Part shown: positions 34,903 to 43,663 of the stretch, piece by piece
Position numbering within the stretch: the stretch's first letter is position 1
Layout of the letters: every line of letters starts with the position of its first letter
Source of the DNA: an uncultured Psychroserpens sp.
GTDB taxonomy: Bacteria; Bacteroidota; Bacteroidia; Flavobacteriales; Flavobacteriaceae
Direction of reading: 5' to 3'
Assembly: GCF_947503375.1 (NCBI RefSeq)
Contig: NZ_CANNDQ010000007.1
Location: 1 to 64,000, forward strand
Length of the DNA stretch: 64,000 nucleotides
Made by a program: the position numbers and the translations under genes
The notes under the pieces: generated by a model
Database searches by the model: none
The model's input: only the letters and a program-made list of their open reading frames with translations
What the model was told of the DNA's origin: nothing

Positions 34903-35802
34903 ATGAAAAAGATAATCGCATTAACTACAATGCTATGCTTCACATTATTTGGCTTTTCACAAGATGATACAGAAGAGCAAAAAAGTGTTATTCAAGAGTA
35001 TACACCGTCAAAATTATTAGAAAAAGGACAGTGGGACATAAAATGGTTCAATAATCTATACACACAAACTGAGAGTACTTTCTCTGATGGTAAAGAACCG
35101 AGACAAACCTTTTTTACATCTACGATAGACGTATTCACTGGTATTTCAAATAGCAATAGGTTTAATGTTGGTTTACTAGTAGAGTTTCGCTCAAATGTTG
35201 TAAGCGATAGAAATGCTTTAGATGTATTTTCATTTGATGGTGAACGTGGTACGGCTCGATCTGGATTTACCTCTTTTGCTCCAGCTATTAAATTTAATCC
35301 ATTAAAGAATGTAAGTAATTTTACCATTCAAACCGCATTTCATATCCCATTAATAGATCAAGAAACAGAAGACAGTGTCTTTTTAGATCAAAAAGGCTTT
35401 ATTTTTCAAAATCGTTTCTTTTATGATTATACATTTCCAAGTGGTGATTGGCAGATCTTTACAGAATTAAATACGGAATACAATTTTGGTAAAAAAGCTG
35501 AGCAAGACGCCAATTTTGATACTGTAGAAGGAAGCTTTGCTAATAATAGTTTATTATTGACGCCTGGAGTGTTTTTAAGCTATTTCCCGAGTCAGAAATT
35601 TACAATTTTAGCCTTGGTACAACATCAACAACGTATTGATACTGGAAATGATTTCGAGCAAGATTTTACAGCCGTAGGAGGTGGTGCAAAATATCAATTG
35701 ACTAAAGTTTTGAATATTGAAACCTTATATACCAATTTTGTTAGAGGAAATAACACAGGTCTCGGACAAACATTTAACATAGGCTTAAGAGCATTATTCT
35801 AG
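34903..35802 (+). CDS. Outer membrane beta-barrel protein, unknown function
   Basis: The 299-residue exported protein has a signal peptide ending GFSQ. The mature part has alternating beta-strands with aromatic ends (WDIKWFNNLYTQTES, FIFQNRFFYDYTFPS, FNIGLRALF), as expected for a monomeric barrel of about 10-12 strands. It resembles channel-type proteins of the phenol-degradation MetA class only in general architecture. It probably forms a short operon with the DUF547 gene. A hairpin with a T tail follows at 35822-35863. Confidence 0.65.
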   Translation: MKKIIALTTMLCFTLFGFSQDDTEEQKSVIQEYTPSKLLEKGQWDIKWFNNLYTQTESTFSDGKEPRQTFFTSTIDVFTGISNSNRFNVGLLVEFRSNVVSDRNALDVFSFDGERGTARSGFTSFAPAIKFNPLKNVSNFTIQTAFHIPLIDQETEDSVFLDQKGFIFQNRFFYDYTFPSGDWQIFTELNTEYNFGKKAEQDANFDTVEGSFANNSLLLTPGVFLSYFPSQKFTILALVQHQQRIDTGNDFEQDFTAVGGGAKYQLTKVLNIETLYTNFVRGNNTGLGQTFNIGLRALF

Positions 35803-35821
35803 CCTTTAGTATTAAATTAGG

Positions 35822-35863
35822 AGTCTAAATTAAATCTCATGATCAGTTTTAGACTTCTTTTTT
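35822..35863 (+). terminator. Terminator-like hairpin enclosing a start codon
   Basis: The arms agtctaaa (35822-35829) and tttagact (35848-35855) pair, followed by tctttttttat. The 18-nt loop contains the ATG (35839) of the GH113-like gene. It could terminate the upstream transcript, repress translation of the downstream gene, or both. Confidence 0.5.
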
Positions 35864-36837
35864 TATGCATTTTTATCACCTCATGTGCCGCTCAAAATGA
35901 AAAAATTAATGGGTTGAGCTTTGTAGCTTCATCAGACGTTATTAACGAAACCCATACCAGGCCTGTAGTAAATATTGGAGCCAATTACGCAGCAATAATG
36001 CCTTTTGGTTTCATAAGAAAATTAAATAATCCAAAAATAGTACATAATACTAGTGGACAATGGTTTGGAGAAACTAGAGCAGGAGCTAAGCAGTATATTA
36101 GTGAGCTCAGAAAGAAGAACATAAAAATAATGGTTAAACCTCAAATTTGGGTTTGGGGAGGAGCGTTTACAGGTTATATAAAAATGACCAATGAAGAGGA
36201 CTGGAGAACCTTAGAAGACTCTTATTCTGAGTTTATATTAGAATATGCCAATTTAGCTCAGGAAACCAAAGCAGAACTATTATGTATTGGTACTGAACTA
36301 GAGAATTTTGTGAAAGCACGTCCAAAGTATTGGGCCAACCTCATTAAAAAAATTAAAGCTGTTTACAAAGGAAAACTCACCTATGCAGCCAATTGGGATG
36401 AGTTTAAGCATACGCCTTTTTGGGCTGATTTAGATTATATAGGAGTTGATGCTTACTTCCCAGTGAGTGATAATAAAACACCATCGGTTGAAGATTGTAA
36501 AACAGGATGGCAAAAGCATAAAACGATTATCAAATCCATTTCTGAAAGATTCAATAAACCTATTCTATTTACTGAATATGGTTATAGAAGTATGGATTAC
36601 ACAGGGAAAGAACCTTGGGAAAGTGATCATACAATTACATCGTTGAACTTTGAAGGTCAAACCAATGCTACTCAAGCTTTGTTTGAAGAATTTTGGGACG
36701 AAACTTGGTTTGCAGGTGGTTTTATTTGGAAATGGTTTCATAAGTATAAAGAAAGCGGAGGCAAAAATAATAATCAGTTCACACCTCAAAATAAACCTGT
36801 AGAAGCGATCATCAAAACATTTTATAAATCAGATTAA
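35839..36837 (+). CDS. GH113-like glycoside hydrolase, lipoprotein
   Basis: The 332-residue protein carries a lipoprotein signal ending ITSC (Cys16). It matches the GH113/TIM-barrel family that includes beta-mannanases. Likely catalytic acid/base Glu153 is in CIGTELENF and nucleophile Glu246 in LFTEYGYRSM. Other conserved aromatic positions appear in KPQIWVWGGAFTG, DYIGVDAYFPVSD and GGFIWKWFHK. The length is that of a single catalytic domain. It probably cleaves beta-linked mannose-type glycans at the cell surface, though specificity cannot be read from sequence. No other polysaccharide-utilisation genes (SusCD) are nearby. Confidence 0.82.
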   Translation: MISFRLLFLCIFITSCAAQNEKINGLSFVASSDVINETHTRPVVNIGANYAAIMPFGFIRKLNNPKIVHNTSGQWFGETRAGAKQYISELRKKNIKIMVKPQIWVWGGAFTGYIKMTNEEDWRTLEDSYSEFILEYANLAQETKAELLCIGTELENFVKARPKYWANLIKKIKAVYKGKLTYAANWDEFKHTPFWADLDYIGVDAYFPVSDNKTPSVEDCKTGWQKHKTIIKSISERFNKPILFTEYGYRSMDYTGKEPWESDHTITSLNFEGQTNATQALFEEFWDETWFAGGFIWKWFHKYKESGGKNNNQFTPQNKPVEAIIKTFYKSD

Positions 36838-36900
36838 AATACTCATAATTTACCGTAAGGATATGTGATGTAAACGACAAAAGAAACTAATAATCATCAC

Positions 36901-38160
36901 ATGAAATACTTAGTCATTTTATTTTTTCTAGTTGCTTATATTTCAAATGCCCAAGAGTATAAAGTAGCCGATTTAAAGATCCAAGGAAATAAGAAACTCA
37001 AATCTTCATTCGTAAAAAAAATTTCTAAAACTAGAACAGGTGTAGTATTAGACTCTTCTATGATTGAAGCTGATATTAAGCTGCTTAAACGTTTGCCATC
37101 CATAGCACATGCCTATTATCAAGTGTTTCCTGCAGGAGAAAACACCTATAATGTATTTTATAATATTGAAGAGAATTTTACCATAATACCTTCAGCAAAT
37201 GTCTATACTACTAATGATGATGAATTTGCGTATCGTTTAGGACTCTACGAGTTTAATCTCTTTGGTCAAAACATAACGTTTGGAGGTTTCTATCAAAAGG
37301 ATATATACGATTCTTATGCTTTGAACTTTAGAGCACCATTTTTATTTTCTAGACGATTTGGTCTAGCAGTAAACTATCAAGATCTTACCACCCAAGAACC
37401 AGTGTTTTTTGATAATACCACTGCAGATTATAAATATAATAATGAGTCGTTTGAAGTTTTAGGGTTATTTCAACTTAATTTTACCAATCGTTTTGAATTA
37501 GGACTCAATTATTTTACTGAAGATTATGAGTACAAGTTTGGCGCAACAAACCCAAATGTACCTCAAGAACTTCGAGTTCATAAGCTATTATATAAACTCA
37601 TTTATGAATACAATAACTTGAATTATGACTATCAATATGTCGAGGGATTTAGAAGTATTTTGAATTTTCAATATGTAACTTCTAGAAATGAAGCTCAGCT
37701 TCCAGATTTTTTGATTGGTTGGAATGACTTTCAGTTTTTTAAGCGTTTAGGTAAAAGGGGAAATTGGGCAAACCGATTGCGTTTAGGTTTAGCTACAAAT
37801 AACGATACACCATTTGCACCATTTGCTGTTGATAATAATCTAAATATTCGTGGCGTTGGTAATACTATAGACAGAGGTACGGCAGCTATTGTACTCAATA
37901 CCGAGTATAGACATACACTGTACGAAAAAGGATGGTTTTCTCTTCAAGGGAATGCTTTTTTAGATGCTGGTAGTTGGCGAAATCCTGGAGGTGATTTTGG
38001 TGATTTTGGTGATACTCAAAATCTGCGCGTATATCCTGGCCTTGGTTTACGCTTTATACATAAAAAAATCTTTAACGCCATCTTTAGAATCGACTATGGT
38101 TTTGGAGTCACAGACAATTCTACTCAAGGATTAGTGTTTGGAATTGGACAGTATTTTTAA
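36901..38160 (+). CDS. BamA/TamA-family outer membrane protein (short)
   Basis: The 419-residue protein has a signal peptide ending NAQ, one POTRA-like domain (residues about 20-95, with DLKIQGNKKLKSSFVKKISKTRTG) and an Omp85-type barrel. The barrel shows the conserved NIRGVGNTIDRGTAAIVLNTEYRH region and a C-terminal strand ending GIGQYF with the terminal Phe typical of barrel substrates. It is much shorter than BamA and has a single POTRA, so it is likely an accessory Omp85 protein for transport or assembly of a specific partner rather than the essential BamA. Confidence 0.8.
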   Translation: MKYLVILFFLVAYISNAQEYKVADLKIQGNKKLKSSFVKKISKTRTGVVLDSSMIEADIKLLKRLPSIAHAYYQVFPAGENTYNVFYNIEENFTIIPSANVYTTNDDEFAYRLGLYEFNLFGQNITFGGFYQKDIYDSYALNFRAPFLFSRRFGLAVNYQDLTTQEPVFFDNTTADYKYNNESFEVLGLFQLNFTNRFELGLNYFTEDYEYKFGATNPNVPQELRVHKLLYKLIYEYNNLNYDYQYVEGFRSILNFQYVTSRNEAQLPDFLIGWNDFQFFKRLGKRGNWANRLRLGLATNNDTPFAPFAVDNNLNIRGVGNTIDRGTAAIVLNTEYRHTLYEKGWFSLQGNAFLDAGSWRNPGGDFGDFGDTQNLRVYPGLGLRFIHKKIFNAIFRIDYGFGVTDNSTQGLVFGIGQYF

Positions 38161-38205
38161 GATTAAGTTAACCGTCTACAATTAAACTATATCTAACTAG
38201 TTTTT

Positions 38206-38213
38206 TAGTTTTG
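38206..38213 (+). promoter_or_regulatory. Possible -7 element before the phosphoesterase gene
   Basis: TAGTTTTG fits TAnnTTTG, 17 nt before the ATG at 38231. No -33 TTG is seen at the usual distance. Confidence 0.35.
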
Positions 38214-38230
38214 TATGAAAAAGTGAATTT

Positions 38231-38962
38231 ATGAGCGTTTTTGTAATAGGAGATATTCATGGTGGTTTAAAAGCACTACAGCAGCTTTTAGAACGACTGC
38301 AATTATCTAAAGAAGATCAGCTTATTTTTTTAGGAGATTATGTTGATGGTTGGAGTGAATCTGCTCAAGTGATTCAGTATTTAATAGAATTATCAGAAAC
38401 CAACGAATGTGTATTCATTAAAGGAAATCACGATGTATGGTGTGAAGATTGGCTACGTACTAGACAAGGTGAACCGGTTTGGTTAGCTCATGGCGGAAAG
38501 GAAACGATAGATAGTTACGAAGGCTTTTCTGAAGATAAAAAAAAGCAACATTTATATTTCTTCGAGGATATGCCACTGTATCACATTGATGACTACAACC
38601 GTTTGTTCATTCATGCTGGATTTACTTCAATACGTGGTGTAGATTATGAGAAAAATAAAACTAACTGTTATTTTGATCGTACATTATGGGAAATGGCCTT
38701 AACCTTGGATAAACGAATACAGAAAACCCCTGCTTTGTATCCTAATAGATTAAAACAATACTACGAAATATACATCGGTCATACACCTACTATTCGTTAT
38801 AATAACGAAGAGCCAATGAATGCCATAAACGTATGGAATGTAGATACAGGTGCCGCTTTTACAGGTAAATTGTCTGCTATAGATATTGAAACGAAAGCTA
38901 TATTTCAGAGTGATGTGCTTCTAGATCTATATCCTAACGAGCTAGGTAGAAATAAAAGATAA
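38231..38962 (+). CDS. Calcineurin-like metallophosphoesterase (PPP-type)
   Basis: This 243-residue cytoplasmic phosphatase has all core motifs: GDIHG at the N-terminus, GDYVDG, GNHD with its following WCEDWL, then the histidine motifs LFIHAG and IGHTP. It belongs with bacterial PPP-like serine/threonine or diadenosine tetraphosphate phosphatases (PrpA/ApaH group). The substrate is not known. Its stop codon is directly adjacent to that of the convergent TIGR04283 glycosyltransferase gene, with no intervening base. Confidence 0.87.
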   Translation: MSVFVIGDIHGGLKALQQLLERLQLSKEDQLIFLGDYVDGWSESAQVIQYLIELSETNECVFIKGNHDVWCEDWLRTRQGEPVWLAHGGKETIDSYEGFSEDKKKQHLYFFEDMPLYHIDDYNRLFIHAGFTSIRGVDYEKNKTNCYFDRTLWEMALTLDKRIQKTPALYPNRLKQYYEIYIGHTPTIRYNNEEPMNAINVWNVDTGAAFTGKLSAIDIETKAIFQSDVLLDLYPNELGRNKR

Positions 38963-39676
38963 TCAGCAAATATGTTTTTTATAATATGCAAGTAGCTCAT
39001 CTGCTGTGGCACCAAACCACCTTTTTATATAAATGGTCCAAAAGTGATATTGTAGTTTCCAAATACCGTGTTTTTTGTAAAGTCTAGCTGAGGTATGTAT
39101 TTTTTTATTAATAACTAAATATTCATTTCTAGCATAGAGTTCGTTGATTAGAATATTGTCTTCGTAAATTACATAACGCTCATCGTAACCACCTATATCT
39201 TCAAAGAGGGTTTTAGTTATAAATTGACTTTGGTCACCACCTCTACATGCTCGCCAACTAAATTGTGTAAGCCAACTAGCTAATCGTAACCACCAATGGT
39301 TACTGTCAAATTGCATTCTAAAACAACCAGCTTTGTGTCCTTTTTTTACCGCTTCAATAATAAATTTATCAAAATGCTTTGGAGGAAAAGAATCTGCGTG
39401 TAAAAAATAGTATATAGTACCTGTGGCATATTTTGTGCCTGTATTCATCTGTTTGGCACGTCCTTTTTCAGAAACGATGAAGATTACATTAGGCTTCTTA
39501 TTAGACGTGTTTTTATCAATGAAATGCTCAACAATAGTTCTGGTTTTATCTGTACTTCCACCATCAACGATAATTATTTCTGAGACAGTTATAGTTGAAG
39601 AAGAATCAACAAGATGTTGAATTAACTGCTCTATAATTTGAGCTTCATTTAAAACAGGAATTATAATACTAATCAT
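38963..39676 (-). CDS. TIGR04283-type glycosyltransferase of the arsenosugar locus
   Basis: The 237-residue GT2 protein has IIIPVLNEAQII at the N-terminus, VDGGSTDKT, a metal-binding region FLHADSFPP, and GGDQSQFITKTLFEDIGGYDE. These match the family named for its co-occurrence with arsenosugar biosynthesis. It presumably adds or transfers a sugar or glycerol-type group to the arsenoribose product, although this has not been shown. It is the last gene of the ten-gene minus-strand locus that starts with the peroxidase-like gene at 46818. Confidence 0.85.
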   Translation of the reverse strand: MISIIIPVLNEAQIIEQLIQHLVDSSSTITVSEIIIVDGGSTDKTRTIVEHFIDKNTSNKKPNVIFIVSEKGRAKQMNTGTKYATGTIYYFLHADSFPPKHFDKFIIEAVKKGHKAGCFRMQFDSNHWWLRLASWLTQFSWRACRGGDQSQFITKTLFEDIGGYDERYVIYEDNILINELYARNEYLVINKKIHTSARLYKKHGIWKLQYHFWTIYIKRWFGATADELLAYYKKHIC

Positions 39677-39703
39677 ATAGTCATATACGAGAAACAGTGA
39701 AAC

Positions 39704-40597
39704 CTAGTTTTCATTCAAATCCCAATTATAATCTTTATAACTTTTTTTAGCAGAATCAGAGATCTCTACATCAGTATAGCTATTTAAAAAATCAATAAGA
39801 CTTCCATTTTCTTTGAAATCTTTAGCAAACCACTTAAATATTTTCGAAAGCTCAAGTGTATTTTGAGAGATGTTATTTTTTGTACCATCAGATAAAAATG
39901 ATTTTGTAACCGTATTAAGTTGTGTTTCTAACTCAGAACCATTGTAGGCTGTGTTTTCAAGTTTTGGACACGAAAATGAAGCACAAACAATAGCAAAATG
40001 AATACGTGGTTCATTCATTTTACGCAAGATCTGGTGTTCTATTTCATTTAAATTATACCATTTAGAGCCAAGCTTCCATAAACGCTGATCCCAGGGGTCT
40101 TTTATGTCTTTGATACTTTTTACAGGATAATTTCTAATGATAAGATCTATAGTCATTGCATTATAAGCATTGATCCAAAATGCAAGTTTATCATTTTTAG
40201 ACCACAGTTCATTTGGTAGATGTGTTCCTAACGATTTGATATAGACTCTCAAATTTTCAGGATTATTTTTTAAGCTCTTGTAATCAACATTACCTTTGGA
40301 AGAGACGTATGTTTTTAATACGCTATCGAATAGATTGTGATTGAATGTTGAGTCAATTTTAATTGTTATCTCTTCATCTTGAGTTTCATGACTAATGGCT
40401 TCTTCAACAACTAATTCTGGTTCATGATTAGGGTTCGAAACTATTGGAGGTTCTGGAGGTTCAGGAACTTGTGGTTGAGAGACAATTTTTTGAGTATCAT
40501 TTTTAGCAGATACTTGAACAGCTTCTTTATGACTACTACAAGAAAATGTCAAAAATAGTATTGTGAAGATAAAGATAAGGGTTTGGACGATTTTCAT
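39704..40597 (-). CDS. DUF547 lipoprotein of the arsenosugar locus
   Basis: This 297-residue lipoprotein has a signal peptide ending FSC (Cys20). A Pro/Glu-rich linker of about 50 residues (with PEPPEPPIVSNPNHEPE) precedes the C-terminal DUF547 domain with AFWINAYNAMTIDLIIRNYPVKS, the FAIVCASFSCP Cys pair and LSKIFKWFAKDF. The linker probably lets the domain reach away from the membrane. Activity is unknown. It sits 1 nt from the sterol-desaturase-family gene upstream. It is a paralogue of the DUF547 protein at 34177-34884, but with a lipid anchor. Confidence 0.85.
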   Translation of the reverse strand: MKIVQTLIFIFTILFLTFSCSSHKEAVQVSAKNDTQKIVSQPQVPEPPEPPIVSNPNHEPELVVEEAISHETQDEEITIKIDSTFNHNLFDSVLKTYVSSKGNVDYKSLKNNPENLRVYIKSLGTHLPNELWSKNDKLAFWINAYNAMTIDLIIRNYPVKSIKDIKDPWDQRLWKLGSKWYNLNEIEHQILRKMNEPRIHFAIVCASFSCPKLENTAYNGSELETQLNTVTKSFLSDGTKNNISQNTLELSKIFKWFAKDFKENGSLIDFLNSYTDVEISDSAKKSYKDYNWDLNEN

Positions 40598-41482
40598 TTA
40601 TTTTTTGTTTAGAGGATATAACTCCTGACTTATAAAATCTTTTGGGAATTTTTCATCATCTTCAAAACCTAGTTCAATATATGTGCCATCGTAAGGCACA
40701 TAGTTTGTTTTGAATAGATAATCCCAAAGACTTAATGTTAGTCCGTAGTTAACGCCAAACCTAACATGTTGTGGCAGTTCTTTTGCATGGTGCCAGATGT
40801 GCATTTTTGGATTATTGAATATATATTTTAAAATACCATAATCCCAACCTAGATTGGCATGATTGAGATGACCAACAGCAATAGCGAAAAAGTATACGAT
40901 GGCTACATCTTGAGCATCAAAACCGCCAATGATAGCAATTGGAATGTAAAGTAACGATTTATATACTACAGGTTCCATCCAATGGTAACGTAAATGTGCT
41001 GCAAATCCCATTTCTTTTACGCTGTGATGTACCTTATGGAAATTCCACAAAAACGGAATTCGATGTAGCAAGCGATGGGTATTCCATTGTACAAAATCAC
41101 TAACCAGAAAGAAAATCAAAAGGCCTACCCACTTTGGCATTTCATCAATATCAAACAATTGAAAGTTTGAGATAGATAAGCCAATAACGCCTAGAATATC
41201 ATCAAAAAAAGCAGCAGCTGTGTTAGAAAGAGCCATAAGCACGATCAGATTCAGCAGAAAAAAGTTAAAGAACATATAAAATGTATCTAGCCAAAAATCT
41301 TTTCTGAATAATGCTTGATTTTTTCGCCAAGGAAATATAATTTCTAAACCCCAAACAACAATCGAAATAATAATAAGACCATAAAAATAATTATTCCATT
41401 GGTTCTGAAATAAGAGCTCTTGTTTGAGGTAATTCCAGTACCCAGAATAGGAGTTTTTTATGATCTCTATATAGTCTTCCAC
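40598..41482 (-). CDS. Sterol desaturase/fatty acid hydroxylase family membrane oxygenase
   Basis: This 294-residue integral membrane di-iron enzyme has several helices and the conserved histidine boxes HRLLH, HKVHHS, a lone His pattern in HLNHANLGWD, and HIWHH. The family includes sterol desaturases, fatty acid hydroxylases and alkylglycerol mono-oxygenase, so the exact substrate is open. Its place between a purine nucleoside phosphorylase gene (2 nt) and a DUF547 gene (1 nt) within the arsenosugar locus suggests a lipid or alkyl-ether substrate linked to arsenolipid formation, which is inference. Confidence 0.82.
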   Translation of the reverse strand: MEDYIEIIKNSYSGYWNYLKQELLFQNQWNNYFYGLIIISIVVWGLEIIFPWRKNQALFRKDFWLDTFYMFFNFFLLNLIVLMALSNTAAAFFDDILGVIGLSISNFQLFDIDEMPKWVGLLIFFLVSDFVQWNTHRLLHRIPFLWNFHKVHHSVKEMGFAAHLRYHWMEPVVYKSLLYIPIAIIGGFDAQDVAIVYFFAIAVGHLNHANLGWDYGILKYIFNNPKMHIWHHAKELPQHVRFGVNYGLTLSLWDYLFKTNYVPYDGTYIELGFEDDEKFPKDFISQELYPLNKK

Positions 41483-41484
41483 GT

Positions 41485-42297
41485 TTAAAGAGTTTCAATG
41501 AGTGCTTTAAAAAGTGTAATCATATTTGGTTCTGCTTTAGAAGCGTTTGCAATAATATCTGCAATATCTACAGGTTCTAAATGATCAGGATCACATTCAT
41601 CAGTCAATACAGAAATTGCTGCAACTTTTAACTTTAGATGATTGGCAACAATAACTTCTGGTACGGTACTCATACCAACCGCATCAGCGCCTATGGTTTT
41701 TAGCATTCTGTACTCAGCTCTAGTTTCTAATTGAGGTCCAACAACACTAGCATAAACACCTCCATGTAATGTGATGTTATTGGTTTTAGCTATTGTTTTG
41801 AATTTTGAATTAATCTCTACATTGTAAGGAGCACTCATGTCTACAAAACGTTCGCCTAATGTCTCAACGCCTTTAAAGGCTAGTGGAGAACTGCCCTGGA
41901 GGTTGATGTGGTCTTCAATAAGCATCAATTCTCCTTTTTTAAAACCTAGATTAATAGCACCTGAAGCGTTTGAGACCAATAACGTGTTAATGCCTAACTG
42001 TTTCATGACACGGACAGGGTAGGTAACATCTTGTAATGAATAACCTTCGTAAACGTGAAATCGCCCTTGCATAACAATCACTTTTTTACCAGCTAACTTT
42101 CCGTAAATTAATTTGCCTTTATGAAATTCTACAGTAGCAGTTGGAAAATTTGGAATATGGTTGTAACTCACTTCTTGCAGTATTTCAATTTCATTAGTAA
42201 GTTGTCCTAATCCTGTGCCTAAGATGATTCCAATTTCTGGTGTTTCAAAACCTTTCGAGGTTAAATAATTGGCTGTTTCTTCAATGTATTTTTTCAT
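41485..42297 (-). CDS. Purine nucleoside phosphorylase (type I, PunA-like)
   Basis: The 270-residue trimeric-type PNP has the phosphate-binding GTGLGQL, GRFHVYEGY, the purine-site segment VSNASGAINLGFKKGELMLIEDHINLQG, and VGPQLETRAEYRML. It splits purine nucleosides with phosphate. Within the arsenosugar locus, the obvious role is to remove adenine from a dimethylarsinoyl-deoxyadenosine intermediate made by the radical SAM enzyme ArsS, giving a ribose-phosphate arsenical. General purine salvage is the alternative. A TATATTTG element on the minus strand (42346-42339) suggests its own promoter. Confidence 0.9.
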   Translation of the reverse strand: MKKYIEETANYLTSKGFETPEIGIILGTGLGQLTNEIEILQEVSYNHIPNFPTATVEFHKGKLIYGKLAGKKVIVMQGRFHVYEGYSLQDVTYPVRVMKQLGINTLLVSNASGAINLGFKKGELMLIEDHINLQGSSPLAFKGVETLGERFVDMSAPYNVEINSKFKTIAKTNNITLHGGVYASVVGPQLETRAEYRMLKTIGADAVGMSTVPEVIVANHLKLKVAAISVLTDECDPDHLEPVDIADIIANASKAEPNMITLFKALIETL

Positions 42298-42338
42298 GTA
42301 TGGAGTGCTTGTTGTCTTTTTTGATTTTTTATTTCTAT

Positions 42339-42346
42339 CAAATATA
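42339..42346 (-). promoter_or_regulatory. Possible -7 element before the nucleoside phosphorylase gene
   Basis: On the minus strand this reads TATATTTG, a TAnnTTTG match, 42 nt before the ATG. The -33 position has no clear TTG. It lies in the only sizeable gap (72 bp) in this half of the locus. Confidence 0.4.
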
Positions 42347-42369
42347 CTTTAGATTTTAATGATGGTAAA

Positions 42370-42978
42370 TTAATTATGCTTGAAGTAGTTTTCAAAAACC
42401 TTATATGGTTTTAGGTCTTCAACATGATCTATGTCGTTGAGTGGTTTTAGAACATACACACTTTTACCTTCTAATTTTGAAAGGGTTTGCTCATAAACAG
42501 TTTCTGTACCCCAATTTTCAATTTGAAAAACAGATGAATTAGGTTGTTTTAATCCTAAAAGATAATAACCACCATCTTTTGCTGGACCAATAACAGCATC
42601 GTTAGTTTGTAGCTTCAAGAATGCATTTTCTATCAATTCTTCATTCAAATCTAACAAATCACTACCAATAATGATTATGTTTTGGTAACCAGAATCAAAA
42701 AGCATTTTAAACGCATTATACATTCGTGCCCCTAAACCTGATCCTTTTTGTAGTTTTTTTTGAAAGTAATCGTTATCCCAAATATCGTGATTGTTTATGG
42801 TTTCAGAATAAAACACATAACGTTCAACATTTACTTTCTTGGTAATATTGGTAGTGTGTTGTAATAAATAATTATAGATATCTAGAGCAGCTTGGTTGCC
42901 TAAAACTTTAGCTAGTCGTGTTTTGCATTTTCCTAATTCTGGATTTCTAGTAAAAATAATTAAAGCATTTTTAGTCAT
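42370..42978 (-). CDS. TIGR04282-type (DUF2064) nucleotidyl/glycosyltransferase-like protein
   Basis: The 202-residue protein begins ALIIFTRNPELGKCKTRLAK, the nucleotide-binding start of the TIGR04282 family, followed by IIIGSDLLDLNEELIENAF and IGPAKDGGYYLLGL. The family is annotated as arsenosugar-associated glycosyltransferase; the fold is like that of nucleotidyltransferases such as MobA/CofC. The precise donor is unknown. It overlaps the rhodanese gene by 8 bp. A second, more divergent DUF2064 protein is encoded at 44728-45408. Confidence 0.85.
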   Translation of the reverse strand: MTKNALIIFTRNPELGKCKTRLAKVLGNQAALDIYNYLLQHTTNITKKVNVERYVFYSETINNHDIWDNDYFQKKLQKGSGLGARMYNAFKMLFDSGYQNIIIIGSDLLDLNEELIENAFLKLQTNDAVIGPAKDGGYYLLGLKQPNSSVFQIENWGTETVYEQTLSKLEGKSVYVLKPLNDIDHVEDLKPYKVFENYFKHN

Positions 42979-43486
42979 TAGTTATAGAATCTTTAGGATA
43001 TACTTTTTGACCTCTTTTAAGCCATTTACTCCATTCTTTAGAAAATGTATGAACGCTATCGGTCTCTTGCTCTTTTGAATTGTAAACGGAGTAGTTTTTA
43101 TTTTTCCATTCAAAAATGCCGCCATATAAATTGGTCACATTCGTATAACCTGCTTTTTTCAATTTGTCTGCAATAACTTCAGATCTAATTCCTAAAGAAC
43201 AGTATACAACAATAGTATCATCCTTATTAGGAATTTGTTGTTCAATAGCGTCTAATTCAAAACTATCATAGCCAACACAAATGGCATCTTTTAAATGGCT
43301 TACTTGATATTCTTGTGGCTCTCTAGCATCTAAAATAATAGGTTTCGTTTTTGTCTTGGCTAATTCTTTAACTGAAATATAAGGGATGTTATTTTGATTA
43401 TATTCATTAAGTAGCTCATCAATATTTTCTTGAGCTTGAAGTTGAAATGTAACAAGTGCTATTATAAAAAGTAGTATTTTTTTCAT
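42971..43486 (-). CDS. Exported rhodanese-like protein
   Basis: This 171-residue protein has a signal peptide (about 18 residues, ending QAQ) and one rhodanese domain. The active-site Cys96 is in VVYCSLGIRSE, and the domain also has ILDAREPQEY and NLYGGIFEWKN. It should act in the periplasm, where it could carry sulfane sulfur or bind thiophilic arsenicals through Cys96. Its gene overlaps the TIGR04282 gene. The position in the arsenosugar locus suggests an arsenic-thiol exchange role, which is inference. Confidence 0.85.
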   Translation of the reverse strand: MKKILLFIIALVTFQLQAQENIDELLNEYNQNNIPYISVKELAKTKTKPIILDAREPQEYQVSHLKDAICVGYDSFELDAIEQQIPNKDDTIVVYCSLGIRSEVIADKLKKAGYTNVTNLYGGIFEWKNKNYSVYNSKEQETDSVHTFSKEWSKWLKRGQKVYPKDSITND

Positions 43487-43663
43487 TTTACCAGCTTTTA
43501 GTTATAAAAAAATTAAAATTTAAATGATGCTCCAAATTGCATTCTCCACCTTGAGTTTTTCTGTTGTTTCACTTCTAAAAACAATCTGTACAAAAAAACA
43601 GTACTACGTATATATTTGTTTTTTTATAAAAAGAGAGTAATTTTTAATAAATACGTGTTATTT

